From Flavobacteriales bacterium UBA2306 (GTDB lineage Bacteria > Bacteroidota > Bacteroidia > Flavobacteriales > Weeksellaceae), in NCBI GenBank assembly GCA_002345565.1, contig DDVS01000001.1, forward strand, positions 862,712 to 926,711: a DNA stretch of 64,000 bases. Reading direction: 5' to 3'. Positions 51,549 to 60,328 of this stretch are shown here, one piece after another. Position numbers and translations under genes: made by a program. The notes under the pieces were generated by a model. It was not told the DNA's origin, made no database searches, and worked only from the letters and a program-made list of their open reading frames with translations. The first letter of the stretch is position 1. The number at the start of each line of letters is the position of its first letter.

Positions 51549-51989
51549 TTATATCATATTTTTCCTGATTTTTTCTGCAATTATTTCGCAGGATTCGTCG
51601 AGCATTTTGTAAACTTTATCAAATCCGTCAATTCCGCCATAATAAGGATCTGGAACTTCCAATTCGTTATCAAGAATCAATCTGATTTTATGTTTTTGAG
51701 AATCGTCCGCCATTTTCAAAACATCTTTATAATTGTTTTTGTCCATACAGAAAATCAAATCAAACTCTTCCAAATCTGATTTTTTGATTGGGCGAGATTT
51801 CTGTTTCGAAATATCAATTCCGTTTTTGAAAGCGGTTTTTACAGAACGTTCGTCGGGACCATTTCCTTCGTGATAATTGATGGTTCCAGCGCTGTCCACA
51901 AAATAATTGTCATCAAGTTTGGATTTCAAAATTCCTTCTGCCAAAGGACTTCTGCAAATATTCCCAAGACAAACCATTAGTATTTTCAT
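51549..51989 (-). CDS. Low molecular weight protein-tyrosine phosphatase
   Basis: A 146-residue LMW-PTP. The P-loop CLGNICRS spans Cys7 to Arg13 (C-x5-R) and the general-acid loop is EVPDPYYGG with its Asp. Length and motif order are standard. It dephosphorylates phosphotyrosine, possibly of capsule/polysaccharide kinases, though no such kinase is linked here. Confidence 0.95.
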   Translation of the reverse strand: MKILMVCLGNICRSPLAEGILKSKLDDNYFVDSAGTINYHEGNGPDERSVKTAFKNGIDISKQKSRPIKKSDLEEFDLIFCMDKNNYKDVLKMADDSQKHKIRLILDNELEVPDPYYGGIDGFDKVYKMLDESCEIIAEKIRKNMI

Positions 51990-52087
51990 AATTTCAAAAA
52001 CTGTAAAATGTATAATGTAAAAAGTAAGATGACTATAAATTTAAAATAAAAAAAAGAATTCAAAATTAATTGGTCAATTAAATTTTA

Positions 52088-52106
52088 ATCGTAATATTGC
52101 AATATT
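52088..52106. promoter_or_regulatory. ArsR-type operator 1
   Basis: Contains the 14-bp perfect palindrome AATATTGCAATATT, 12 bp before the arsR start. The 17-mer ATCGTAATATTGCAATA that spans it occurs again at 52465. It overlaps a TAATATTG sequence resembling the -7 box, so binding would block the promoter. Confidence 0.75.
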
Positions 52107-52117
52107 AAATTATTAAA

Positions 52118-52444
52118 ATGGGCGCAACCAAAACTGAACATTTTACAGAACAACAAAATAGAATTGCCAACATCGCAAAAGCATTTGGACATCCTGCAAG
52201 AATCGCTATTATCGAATATCTGATGAAAGTAAACGAATGTATCTGCGGAGACATAGTGAATGAACTTCCATTGGCGCAGCCGACAGTTTCGCAACACTTG
52301 AAAGAATTAAAAAATGCGGGAATTATCAAAGGAAATATCGAAGGAAACTCGATTTGTTATTGTATTGATGAAAAGGTCATCGAAATCATCAATTCTTATT
52401 TTTCAAAAATCATCGAAACCGTTTCTAAAGAAAAATGTTGCTGA
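52118..52444 (+). CDS. arsR: ArsR family transcriptional repressor
   Basis: A 108-residue winged-helix repressor: FGHPARIAIIEYLMKVNECI, then CICGDIVNELPLAQPTVSQH (recognition helix) and LKELKNAGIIKG, ending EKCC. The Cys pairs at the start of the DNA-binding helix (ECIC) and at the C-terminus could bind arsenite. It is the first gene of the arsenic operon and probably represses itself through the palindrome at 52088-52106. Confidence 0.92.
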   Translation: MGATKTEHFTEQQNRIANIAKAFGHPARIAIIEYLMKVNECICGDIVNELPLAQPTVSQHLKELKNAGIIKGNIEGNSICYCIDEKVIEIINSYFSKIIETVSKEKCC

Positions 52445-52464
52445 ATATTTTTTTGAATCCATCA

Positions 52465-52481
52465 ATCGTAATATTGCAATA
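52465..52481. promoter_or_regulatory. ArsR-type operator 2 inside the operon
   Basis: Exact repeat of the 17-mer ATCGTAATATTGCAATA found before arsR, placed 28 bp before the DUF6428 start. It suggests a second repressor-controlled promoter inside the operon or an origin of the second gene by duplication of the control region. Confidence 0.7.
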
Positions 52482-52508
52482 AAACAAATTAATCAAAATC
52501 TTACTAAT

Positions 52509-52973
52509 ATGACACTTGAACAAATCAAAGAGATTCTTCCAACATTGGAAAATGTAGAATTTCAGCTGGAAAATGGAACTTTTGTTCCGGAACATTTCCA
52601 CGTTACCGAAGTCGGAGTTATCCAAAAAAACTTCATTGATTGTGGCGGGACAATCCGAAATGAAAAAGTTGTGAATTTTCAACTTTGGAATGCAAATGAT
52701 TATGAACATCGTTTAAAACCAGGAAAATTACTTAACATCATCAGACTTTCGGAAGAAAAACTAGGCATAGAAAATTCTGAAATTGAAGTGGAATATCAAA
52801 GCGAGACTATCGGTAAATATGATTTGGACTTCTATGGAAAACATTTTATTCTGAAAAATAAAACAACGGCTTGTCTGGCTCAAGACTCTTGCGGAATTCC
52901 AGCGGAAAAAACGAAGAGGAATTTATCCGAGTTAAGTTCTAACTCCTGTACTCCCGGAAGTGGATGTTGTTAA
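52509..52973 (+). CDS. DUF6428 family protein of the arsenic operon
   Basis: A 154-residue protein starting MTLEQIKEILPTLENVEFQL. GTFVPEHFHVTEVGVIQKNF and IDCGGTIRNEKVVNFQLWNA are the DUF6428 core with conserved His and Cys. The C-terminus is Cys-rich (ACLAQDSCGIPAE, SNSCTPGSGCC), which would suit arsenite or metal binding. An upstream in-frame Met in arsR overlap is rejected because this start follows the second operator. It is common between arsR and arsC in Bacteroidota; function unknown. Confidence 0.85.
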   Translation: MTLEQIKEILPTLENVEFQLENGTFVPEHFHVTEVGVIQKNFIDCGGTIRNEKVVNFQLWNANDYEHRLKPGKLLNIIRLSEEKLGIENSEIEVEYQSETIGKYDLDFYGKHFILKNKTTACLAQDSCGIPAEKTKRNLSELSSNSCTPGSGCC

Positions 52974-52991
52974 TTTTAAAAATATATCAAG

Positions 52992-53603
52992 ATGTTTCAG
53001 AAAATAAAAGAGCGTTGTGAAATTCTCAGCAACAATTTTAAAGAAATCAATCCTGAAAGAAAAGCTTTGTTGGAAAAACTGGCGACTCATATCCAGCGAA
53101 AGATTGATGAAAAAGAAGAGGTTAATCTGGTCTATGTTTGTACACACAACTCACGCAGAAGTCATCTCGGGCAGGTTTGGTCAAAAGTTGCTGCCGATTT
53201 TTATGGTTTTGATATCCATAGTTTTTCAGCAGGAACTGAAGTTACAGTTTTTAATCAAAATGCCATCAATGCTTTGATTGCTTGTGGTTTCGAGGTTAGA
53301 AAATCTGACGAAACAGCTAATCCGAAATATGAAGTGTTATTTGGCGAAAGCAAATCAAATCTTTGTTTTTCTAAAACGATTGACGATGAAAGTCTTCCCA
53401 AAGAAAATTTTGTAGCAGTAATGACTTGCGGAGATGCAGATGAAAATTGTCCTTTTATTCCTGGGTGTGATTTACGCATTGGAACAACATATTTCGACCC
53501 GAAATCTTATGACAATTCCATTCTAATGGACGAAAAATATACCGAAAGAAGCAATCAAATTACTATGGAATGTCTTTATTTATTTTCATTATTAAAAAAA
53601 TAA
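52992..53603 (+). CDS. Arsenate reductase-like LMW phosphatase family protein
   Basis: A 203-residue protein with a helical N-terminal extension and the P-loop CTHNSRRS (Cys50 to Arg56, C-x5-R), followed by HLGQVWSKVAADFYGFDIHS and FSAGTEVTVFNQNAINALIA. It retains CGDADENCPFIPG near residues 140-155, giving the extra Cys pair used by thioredoxin-coupled ArsC enzymes. It reduces arsenate to arsenite before export by Acr3, whose gene begins 1 bp after this stop. Confidence 0.88.
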   Translation: MFQKIKERCEILSNNFKEINPERKALLEKLATHIQRKIDEKEEVNLVYVCTHNSRRSHLGQVWSKVAADFYGFDIHSFSAGTEVTVFNQNAINALIACGFEVRKSDETANPKYEVLFGESKSNLCFSKTIDDESLPKENFVAVMTCGDADENCPFIPGCDLRIGTTYFDPKSYDNSILMDEKYTERSNQITMECLYLFSLLKK

Positions 53604-53604
53604 A

Positions 53605-54648
53605 ATGCAGCCAAAATTAAAATTTCTCGACCGGTATTTAACGCTTTGGATTTTTCTTGCGATGACAATCGGAGTAGCTTTAGGATACTTTTTCCCGAAT
53701 TTTTCTAAAATGACAGAAACCCTTTCGGCAGGAAGCACGAATATTCCGTTAGCAATTGGATTGATTCTGATGATGTATCCACCGCTTGCAAAAGTAGATT
53801 ACTCATTGTTGTCAAAAGCTTTCAATGATAAAAAAGTGCTGTCTATTTCGTTGATTCTCAATTGGATTATTGGTCCCGTTTTAATGTTTATTCTGTCCGT
53901 CATTTTTCTTCGAGACGAGCCGGATTATATGGTCGGACTGATTTTAATCGGGCTAGCGAGATGCATTGCAATGGTAATCGTCTGGAATGACTTGGCAAAA
54001 GGAAACCGTGAATATGCTGCGCTTCTGGTTGCGCTGAACAGTATTTTTCAGATTTTTTCATACAGTTTTTTCGTCTGGCTGTTTATTAACGTATTGCCGC
54101 AAAAATTGGGCTTCGGAAATTTTAATGTTTCGGTGCCGATGCGGGATGTTACGGAAAGTGTTTTGATTTATCTCGGCATACCCTTTTTAGCAGGATTTTT
54201 ATCTAGATATTTTTTAATAAAAGCTAAAGGTATAGAATGGTACAACAGGAAATTTGTCCCGAAAATATCGCCGATTACTCTGTATGCTCTATTGTTCACG
54301 ATTGTTTTTATGTTTAGCCTGAAAGGGAGTACAATTGTTGAACTGCCGATGGATGTGTTAAAAGTTGCCGTTCCTTTGATTGTTTACTTTGTACTGATGT
54401 TTTTTGTAAGTTTTTTTATTAACAAATCAATGAAAGTTCCTTATGATAAAAACGCTTCCATCTCTTTCACTGCAACTGGAAACAATTTTGAGTTAGCAAT
54501 TGCAGTAGCGATTTCGGTTTTCGGAATCAATTCAGCACAAGCTTTTGTTGGAGTCATTGGCCCTTTGGTAGAAGTTCCTGTATTGAGTCTTTTGGTGAAA
54601 CTAAGCTTATCTCTAAAGAAAAAATATTACTACAATAATCATATTTAA
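53605..54648 (+). CDS. arsB: Arsenite efflux transporter Acr3 type
   Basis: A 347-residue membrane protein of the BASS/Acr3 group with ten segments: MTIGVALGYFFPNF, GLILMMYPPLAKVDYSLLSK, LILNWIIGPVLMFILSVIFL, GLARCIAMVIVWNDLAKGNR (the conserved Cys of Acr3), and TGNNFELAIAVAISVFGINS. It expels arsenite using membrane potential. The gene is packed between arsC and the GNAT gene with 0-1 bp spacing. Confidence 0.95.
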   Translation: MQPKLKFLDRYLTLWIFLAMTIGVALGYFFPNFSKMTETLSAGSTNIPLAIGLILMMYPPLAKVDYSLLSKAFNDKKVLSISLILNWIIGPVLMFILSVIFLRDEPDYMVGLILIGLARCIAMVIVWNDLAKGNREYAALLVALNSIFQIFSYSFFVWLFINVLPQKLGFGNFNVSVPMRDVTESVLIYLGIPFLAGFLSRYFLIKAKGIEWYNRKFVPKISPITLYALLFTIVFMFSLKGSTIVELPMDVLKVAVPLIVYFVLMFFVSFFINKSMKVPYDKNASISFTATGNNFELAIAVAISVFGINSAQAFVGVIGPLVEVPVLSLLVKLSLSLKKKYYYNNHI

Positions 54649-55143
54649 ATGAAAACATTTGCTACAAAACCTTTGGTAGAAATGCATAGAAAGGATGTTC
54701 TGGAAATTTATAAACTGGGAATAGAAACTAAAAATGCGACTTTCAACATTACTGTTCCAACTTGGGAAGAATGGGACAAAGGTCACCTTCAGCATTCCAG
54801 ATTTGTATTAGAGATAGAAAATAACATCGCAGGCTGGATTGCGCTAAGTCCTGTTTCATCAAGATGTAATTATTCCGGTGTTGCGGAAGTCAGCGTTTAT
54901 ATTCATCCAGATTTTTTTGGATTGGGAATAGCTTCTGAACTGATGAAAGTTTTAATTTATGAAAGTGAGAACAACGGAATCTGGACTTTACAATCCAATG
55001 TTTTTCCGGAAAATGAAGCAAGTCTAAAACTTCACGAAAAATTTGGTTTTAGAAAGGTTGGATATCGTGAAAAAATTTCAAAAATGGATGGAATCTGGCG
55101 AGACACTATTCTTTTGGAAAGACGAAGTGCGAATTTGATTTAA
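54649..55143 (+). CDS. GNAT acetyltransferase (phosphinothricin/ArsN1 type)
   Basis: A 164-residue acetyltransferase: IYKLGIETKNATFNITVPTW (PAT-family start), VAEVSVYIHPDFFGLGIASE (acetyl-CoA loop), LQSNVFPENEASLKLHEKFG and FRKVGYREKISKMDGIWRDT. ArsN1 proteins of arsenic operons acetylate arsinothricin, and this gene is the last of such an operon, directly abutting acr3. The alternative is a general PAT-like amino-acid N-acetyltransferase. Confidence 0.85.
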   Translation: MKTFATKPLVEMHRKDVLEIYKLGIETKNATFNITVPTWEEWDKGHLQHSRFVLEIENNIAGWIALSPVSSRCNYSGVAEVSVYIHPDFFGLGIASELMKVLIYESENNGIWTLQSNVFPENEASLKLHEKFGFRKVGYREKISKMDGIWRDTILLERRSANLI

Positions 55144-55148
55144 AAAAA

Positions 55149-55170
55149 AAGTCTGAAAATTTTCAGACTT
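55149..55170. terminator. Bidirectional terminator between the ars operon and dnaA
   Basis: AAGTCTGAAA and TTTCAGACTT are adjacent exact complements, with an A run on the left and T-rich DNA on the right. It lies between the converging stops. Confidence 0.85.
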
Positions 55171-55176
55171 TAATTA

Positions 55177-56631
55177 TTATTGAGCGATTTTTTCTTTCAA
55201 ATCTTTGATGTATTTCTTCAATTCTTTATCTATTTTGGAAACATCGCGGATTGTGTCGCAAGCATACATAACGGTTGAATGGTCTTTCCCGCCCATTTCT
55301 TCTCCGATTTTTGTAAAGGTTGCATTCGTATATTCTTTTGCAAAATACATGGCTAACTGTCTAGGCAAAGCAATTTCTCTTTTTCTGGTTTTAGACAATA
55401 ATTGCTCTCTCTGAATCCCGAAATAATCACATACAACTTCCTGAATATAAGGAATATTGATGGTTTTCTTTTGAGTTGTCGCTAACTTGTTAATGGTGTC
55501 TTTTAATAAATCAAGACTGAAATCCGATTTATAAACTGTTGAATAAGCAATCACCGCATTTACAACACCGATGAGTTCTCTTACACCGTTGGTTTTAACT
55601 TCAGAAGCTAGATAATCAAGCATATCATCGGTTAGTTCAATTCCGTCACGACTTAATTTGTCAACGATAATTTTTCTTCTTGTTTCGAAGTTTGGCGATT
55701 TAATTTCTGCAGAAAGTCCCCATTTGAAACGGGAAATAATTCTTTCCTGTGTATCCAAAATATCCGCCGGTGCTTTATCGGAAGTTAAGATAATTTGTTT
55801 TCCATTTTGATGCAGATAATCAAAAATATGGAAGAAACTGTCTTGGGTTGCTGCTTTACCAGACAAGAACTGAATATCATCAATAATCAGAACATCAATC
55901 ATCTGATAATAATTCTGAAAATCGGTTTTGTTCTGAGACTTCGCCGCTTTCACAAAATCCTGAATAAACTTTTCTGACGACTGATAAAGAACTACTTTAT
56001 CCGGAAAAGAAGCTTTCACTTCTAAACCAATCGCCTGAGCCAAATGGGTTTTCCCAACGCCGTAACCACCATAAACAAATAGCGGGTTAAAAGCCGTAGA
56101 ACCTGGTCTTTTTGCAATCGATTTTGCAACTGTGCAGGCAAATTTATTACTTTCTCCTTCTACAAAATTATCAAACGACTGGTCTGCTTTGAGATTAGAT
56201 TCAATATTAACTTTTTTGATACCGGGAACCACAAAAGGATTAACATTGTTCTCTTTAATAACAGGTCTGGCTTCCTGGATTTTGGGGGCTTGTGTAGAAA
56301 TACCTTTTACATTAACAGTAATTGGTTTTTCTTTTCCGGCAGGTTTGTTTTCCATGACAGAATACCACAATTTAACCCCTTTACCGATATTTTTTTTAAG
56401 CGCAGCAGACAGTAAAGACAAGTAATTGTCTTCTATATATTCTTTGTAAAAATCACTAGGAACAAGCAACGTAAGATTATTGTTCACCAAAGAGATTGGC
56501 TGAACTTTATCAAACAATAAGTCGAAAGAATTCTCTAACTTTTTGAGGTCTGTATTATCCTCCGCTGCGTTTAGATTATCCCGCATAAACTGGATGCATC
56601 TATCCCAGATTAACTCTAAATTTTCATTCAT
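55177..56631 (-). CDS. dnaA: Chromosomal replication initiator DnaA
   Basis: A 484-residue DnaA. Domain I (LIWDRCIQFMRDNLN), a short linker, AAA+ domain III with Walker A GGYGVGKTHLAQA, Walker B VLIIDDIQFLSG and sensor stretch RFKWGLSAEI, and domain IV with QLAMYFAKEYTNATFTKIGE and GGKDHSTVMYACDTI, the DnaA-box reading signature. It opens oriC. No cluster of DnaA boxes (TTATCCACA-like) is seen next to the gene, so the origin is probably elsewhere. Confidence 0.98.
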   Translation of the reverse strand: MNENLELIWDRCIQFMRDNLNAAEDNTDLKKLENSFDLLFDKVQPISLVNNNLTLLVPSDFYKEYIEDNYLSLLSAALKKNIGKGVKLWYSVMENKPAGKEKPITVNVKGISTQAPKIQEARPVIKENNVNPFVVPGIKKVNIESNLKADQSFDNFVEGESNKFACTVAKSIAKRPGSTAFNPLFVYGGYGVGKTHLAQAIGLEVKASFPDKVVLYQSSEKFIQDFVKAAKSQNKTDFQNYYQMIDVLIIDDIQFLSGKAATQDSFFHIFDYLHQNGKQIILTSDKAPADILDTQERIISRFKWGLSAEIKSPNFETRRKIIVDKLSRDGIELTDDMLDYLASEVKTNGVRELIGVVNAVIAYSTVYKSDFSLDLLKDTINKLATTQKKTINIPYIQEVVCDYFGIQREQLLSKTRKREIALPRQLAMYFAKEYTNATFTKIGEEMGGKDHSTVMYACDTIRDVSKIDKELKKYIKDLKEKIAQ

Positions 56632-56736
56632 TTTTCTGCTGCTATTTCCGGTGGGATTTTAGTTTTTTAAGAAGACAACAAATATCTAATTATTAATTTT
56701 CATAAAAAAATTTTTTCACTATTGATTATTTAAAAA

Positions 56737-56744
56737 TATATTTG
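56737..56744 (+). promoter_or_regulatory. Putative -7 promoter element for the thioesterase gene
   Basis: TATATTTG matches TAnnTTTG, 22 bp before the ATG at 56767. A TTG occurs at 56722 but is closer than the usual -33 spacing. Confidence 0.45.
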
Positions 56745-56766
56745 TATGAATTATTAACGACTTAAA

Positions 56767-57177
56767 ATGATACACACAATCCACTCAATACGAGTACGTT
56801 ACGGAGAAACCGATCCTATGAAATATGTCTATTATGGGAATTACGCAGAATATTTTGAAGTGGCAAGAGTGGAGCTTTTTCGAGCACTCGGAATGTCTTA
56901 TGACGAGATTGAAAAAAGAGGAATTTTCCTCCCCGTTTCCGAATATAAAATTAAATACATCAGACCAGGACTTTATGATCAACTTTTGGAAATTCATACT
57001 TACATAAAAAAAATTCCAGGTGTTAAAATCGAATTCGATTATGAAATTTATAATGAAGATAAAATAAAAATTACCCAAGCTTCTACTACTCTATTTTTTC
57101 TGGATGCTGAAACTAATAAAATTATAAGATGTCCAGATTTTTTATTGGATTTAATCAAGGAAAATTGGAAAGAATAA
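56767..57177 (+). CDS. Acyl-CoA thioesterase, hot-dog fold (YbgC/FadM type)
   Basis: A 136-residue 4HBT thioesterase: SIRVRYGETDPMKYVYYGNY with the catalytic Asp and the usual Tyr-Gly-Asn, EVARVELFRALGMSYDEIEK, LPVSEYKIKYIRPGLYDQLL. It hydrolyses acyl-CoA in the cytoplasm. It is divergent from dnaA. Confidence 0.93.
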   Translation: MIHTIHSIRVRYGETDPMKYVYYGNYAEYFEVARVELFRALGMSYDEIEKRGIFLPVSEYKIKYIRPGLYDQLLEIHTYIKKIPGVKIEFDYEIYNEDKIKITQASTTLFFLDAETNKIIRCPDFLLDLIKENWKE

Positions 57178-57227
57178 ATTGTCCTTCTTTAAATTTTCAA
57201 TATATTCTAAACTAAAATAAAACCTAA

Positions 57228-58982
57228 GTGAAAAAATTACTCGCAATAGTTTCATTATCTATTTTATCATTATTTTCAGCGCAACAAAAAACCTATTGTA
57301 ATCCTATTAACATCGATTATGGTTACACGCCGTTTGAAGTTTTCTCCAAGCAAGGAAAACACCGTGCAACTGCTGACCCTGTAATCGTTAATTTTCAGAA
57401 AAAGATGTTTCTATTTTCGACCAATCAGGAAGGTTATTGGTATTCTGACAATATGCTGGATTGGAAATTTGTAAAAAGAAAATTCCTTAGAGACAAGAAA
57501 TACATTCACGATTTGAACGCGCCTGCAGTTTGGGCAATGAAAGACACACTTTATGTTTTTGGCTCAACTTGGGAACAGGATTTTCCGATTTGGAAAAGCA
57601 CCAATCCGACAAAAGACGACTGGAAAATCGCTGTCGATACTTTAAAAGTGGGCGCTTGGGATCCAGCTTTTCATTACGATGAAGACAAAGACAAATTGTA
57701 TCTTTATTGGGGTTCTAGCAACGAGTGGCCACTTCTTGGAACTGAAGTCAAAACTAAAACTTTACAATCTGAAGGCTTCGTAAAACCAGTTTTAAGATTA
57801 AAACCAGAAGACCACGGTTGGGAAAGATTTGGAGAATATAATGACAATGTTTTTCTTCAACCCTTTGTAGAAGGTGCTTGGATGACTAAACATAATGATA
57901 AATATTATCTTCAATATGGCGCACCTGCAACAGAATTTAGTGGTTATTCTGATGGCGTTTATGTTTCAAAAAATCCTTTAGAAGGTTTTGAATATCAGCA
58001 GCACAATCCATTTTCTTATAAGCAGGGAGGTTTTGCAAGAGGAGCCGGACACGGCGCAACTTTTCAGGATAACTTCAATAATTGGTGGCACGTTTCTACG
58101 ATTTTTATTTCAACAAAAAATAATTTTGAGAGAAGATTGGGAATTTGGCCGACAGGATTTGACAAAGATGATGTAATGTACACCAACACAGCTTACGGAG
58201 ATTACCCAACTCTTCTTCCTCAATACGCTCAAGGAAAAGATTTTTCAAAAGGTTTATTTACCAACTGGATGTTGCTCAATTATAATAAACCTGTTCAGGT
58301 TTCTTCAACTTTAGGTGGCTACCAACCGAATCTCGCCGTGGATGAAGACATCAAAACTTATTGGTCTGCAAAAACAGGAAATTCGGGAGAATGGTTTCAG
58401 ACAGATTTGGGAGAAGTTTCTACGATTAATGCAATTCAAATTAATTACGCCGACCAAGATGTTGAGTTTATGGGAAAAACATTCGGTAAAATGCATCAAT
58501 ACAAAATTTATGGTTCTAACGATGGCAAAAACTGGAAAGTAATTGTTAACAAATCAAAAAACCAAACCGATGTTCCGCACGATTATGTAGAATTGGAAAC
58601 GCCTGCAAAAGCTAGATTCCTGAAAATGGAAAACCTGAAAATGCCAACAGGAAAATTCGCTTTAAGTGGTTTTAGAGTTTTTGGAAAAGGAGTTGGAACT
58701 AAACCAGCAAAAGTTCAAAACTTCGTTCCGTTACGGGCTGATCCAAAAAAATATGGTGAAAGAAGAAGCATTTGGTTCAAATGGCAACAAAATTCAGACG
58801 CTGACGGTTATGTTATCTATTGGGGAAAATCACCTGATAAACTATATGGAAGCATTATGGTTTACGGTAAAAACGAATATTTCTTCACAGGAGCAGACAG
58901 AACAGACGCTTATTATTTTCAAATTGAGGCCTTTAATGCGAACGGAATCTCTGAAAGAACAGAGGTTGTAAAATCAGAATAA
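57228..58982 (+). CDS. Secreted GH43-like glycosidase with discoidin (F5/8 C) domain
   Basis: A 584-residue protein starting at GTG with a signal peptide (MKKLLAIVSLSILSLFSAQQ). The propeller shows HRATADPVIVNFQKKMFLFS (base Asp), VGAWDPAFHYDEDKDKLYLY (second Asp) and QPFVEGAWMTKHNDKYYLQY (acid Glu). A discoidin-type CBM32-like domain follows (NLAVDEDIKTYWSAKTGNSG, EWFQTDLGEVSTINAIQINY), then a fibronectin III-like end (DADGYVIYWGKSPDKLYGSI). It probably trims beta-linked galactose, xylose or arabinose chains. It is 56 kb from the xylan locus and its true substrate is open. Confidence 0.88.
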   Translation: MKKLLAIVSLSILSLFSAQQKTYCNPINIDYGYTPFEVFSKQGKHRATADPVIVNFQKKMFLFSTNQEGYWYSDNMLDWKFVKRKFLRDKKYIHDLNAPAVWAMKDTLYVFGSTWEQDFPIWKSTNPTKDDWKIAVDTLKVGAWDPAFHYDEDKDKLYLYWGSSNEWPLLGTEVKTKTLQSEGFVKPVLRLKPEDHGWERFGEYNDNVFLQPFVEGAWMTKHNDKYYLQYGAPATEFSGYSDGVYVSKNPLEGFEYQQHNPFSYKQGGFARGAGHGATFQDNFNNWWHVSTIFISTKNNFERRLGIWPTGFDKDDVMYTNTAYGDYPTLLPQYAQGKDFSKGLFTNWMLLNYNKPVQVSSTLGGYQPNLAVDEDIKTYWSAKTGNSGEWFQTDLGEVSTINAIQINYADQDVEFMGKTFGKMHQYKIYGSNDGKNWKVIVNKSKNQTDVPHDYVELETPAKARFLKMENLKMPTGKFALSGFRVFGKGVGTKPAKVQNFVPLRADPKKYGERRSIWFKWQQNSDADGYVIYWGKSPDKLYGSIMVYGKNEYFFTGADRTDAYYFQIEAFNANGISERTEVVKSE

Positions 58983-59010
58983 ATTTTAAACTTTTTTAAA
59001 TAAAAATTCA

Positions 59011-59043
59011 AGCTTTCGGAGTCAATCTTCGAAAGCTTTTTTA
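59011..59043 (+). terminator. Intrinsic terminator after the GH43/discoidin gene
   Basis: AAGCTTTCG and CGAAAGCTT flank an 11-base loop and are followed by T residues, 28 bp after the stop. Confidence 0.85.
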
Positions 59044-59203
59044 TTATTATTTCGAAATATTAAATTTTCATTAATTCAAGGTTTTTTAAAATTAAATTAA
59101 TATTCGTTAATGAACTTAAATTTTAAAAGAAAAACACTCAACAATTTCTAATTAATTAAAATAATTTTATAAATTTATAAGAAATAAGAGAATTAAAAAT
59201 AGA

Positions 59204-60328
59204 ATGGAGTTTTTTCTGACATCAGAAGATAATGATGACCGACCGATTTTTATTACCGGAAATTTCAACAAGTGGAATCCGAAAGATTCAAAATTTGAAT
59301 TGGAAAAATTGAACGAGAATAATTATTACATCAATATTTCTGACGAAATTTTAAATGATGAAATCGAATATAAATTCACAAAAGGCGGTTGGGAAAATGT
59401 AGAGATTGATAAATACAACAATATCACTCCGAATAGAAAAACAAGAAAAGAGAACAAGAAAACGCAGGATTCTGTAGAAAAATGGAGACTGAATTGGGGA
59501 CCTTTCAAGCAAGAATTTTTCCCGATTGTAGAATTGGTGGCTGAAGAATTTTACATTCCTCAGCTCGACAAAACCAGAAAAGTCTGGGCGCTTTTGCCTT
59601 ATAATTATTACGATTCGGAGAAGAGTTATCCGGTTTTATATCTTCAGGATGCGCAGAATTTGTTTAATGAAGGTTCGGCTTATGGGAATTGGGAAATCGA
59701 TAAAAAACTGGCACTGTTGGCAGAATATGGTCGAGGAGATTTAATTGTAATAGCTGTCGAACACGGAAACGATGACCGAATCAAAGAATATATTTTCGAC
59801 AACGAAGATGTGACAAAAAATGCGGAAGGCAAAAAATATTTGAGATTCATTACTGACACGTTGAAACCTTGGATTGATAAAAATTATAGAACTAAAAAAG
59901 ATAGAGAAAACACTGGAATTGGTGGAAGTTCTTTAGGTGGTTTGATTAGCATTTATGGTGGATTTCTTTATCCCGAAGTTTATTCCAAATTGTTGATTTT
60001 TTCGCCGTCGCTTTGGGTTGAGCCAGAAAATGATTTCCCGATGATAAACTTCACAAATCCTTATAAGATTAAAGTTTATCTCTACGGCGGAAGATTGGAA
60101 GGTTCCCGAATGGTGGGCAGAATCAGATTATTTGAAAAAGCTTTGAAAAAATTGACCGCTCAGAAATCATTCAATTTTGAAGTCAGAACCAACATCAGCG
60201 ACAAAGGAACACATCAGGAATTTTTCTGGTCTCAGGAATTTCCAAGAGCAGTAGAATGGCTTTACATCGACAGTCTCGAAAGCCCTGTGAAAGCCAAAAA
60301 TGAATTAGAAAATCAAACAAATGATTAA
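59204..60328 (+). CDS. Esterase (Fes/enterochelin-esterase fold) with N-terminal E-set domain
   Basis: A 374-residue cytoplasmic protein without signal peptide. Residues 1-75 are an E-set/CBM48-like immunoglobulin fold (RPIFITGNFNKWNPKDSKFE). The alpha/beta hydrolase starts near 100: VWALLPYNYYDSEKSYPVLY, VIAVEHGNDDRIKEYIFDNE, GIGGSSLGGLISIYGGFLYP with the nucleophile Ser in GGSSLGG, and a late His in DKGTHQEFFWSQEFP. Relatives hydrolyse esters of siderophores or small peptides. It overlaps the aminopeptidase gene by 8 bp, so they are expressed together. Confidence 0.88.
   Translation: MEFFLTSEDNDDRPIFITGNFNKWNPKDSKFELEKLNENNYYINISDEILNDEIEYKFTKGGWENVEIDKYNNITPNRKTRKENKKTQDSVEKWRLNWGPFKQEFFPIVELVAEEFYIPQLDKTRKVWALLPYNYYDSEKSYPVLYLQDAQNLFNEGSAYGNWEIDKKLALLAEYGRGDLIVIAVEHGNDDRIKEYIFDNEDVTKNAEGKKYLRFITDTLKPWIDKNYRTKKDRENTGIGGSSLGGLISIYGGFLYPEVYSKLLIFSPSLWVEPENDFPMINFTNPYKIKVYLYGGRLEGSRMVGRIRLFEKALKKLTAQKSFNFEVRTNISDKGTHQEFFWSQEFPRAVEWLYIDSLESPVKAKNELENQTND

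Noticed and set aside
56632..56766. Replication origin next to dnaA
   Set aside because: No cluster of TTATCCACA-like boxes in the flanking gaps; only AT-rich promoter DNA is seen.
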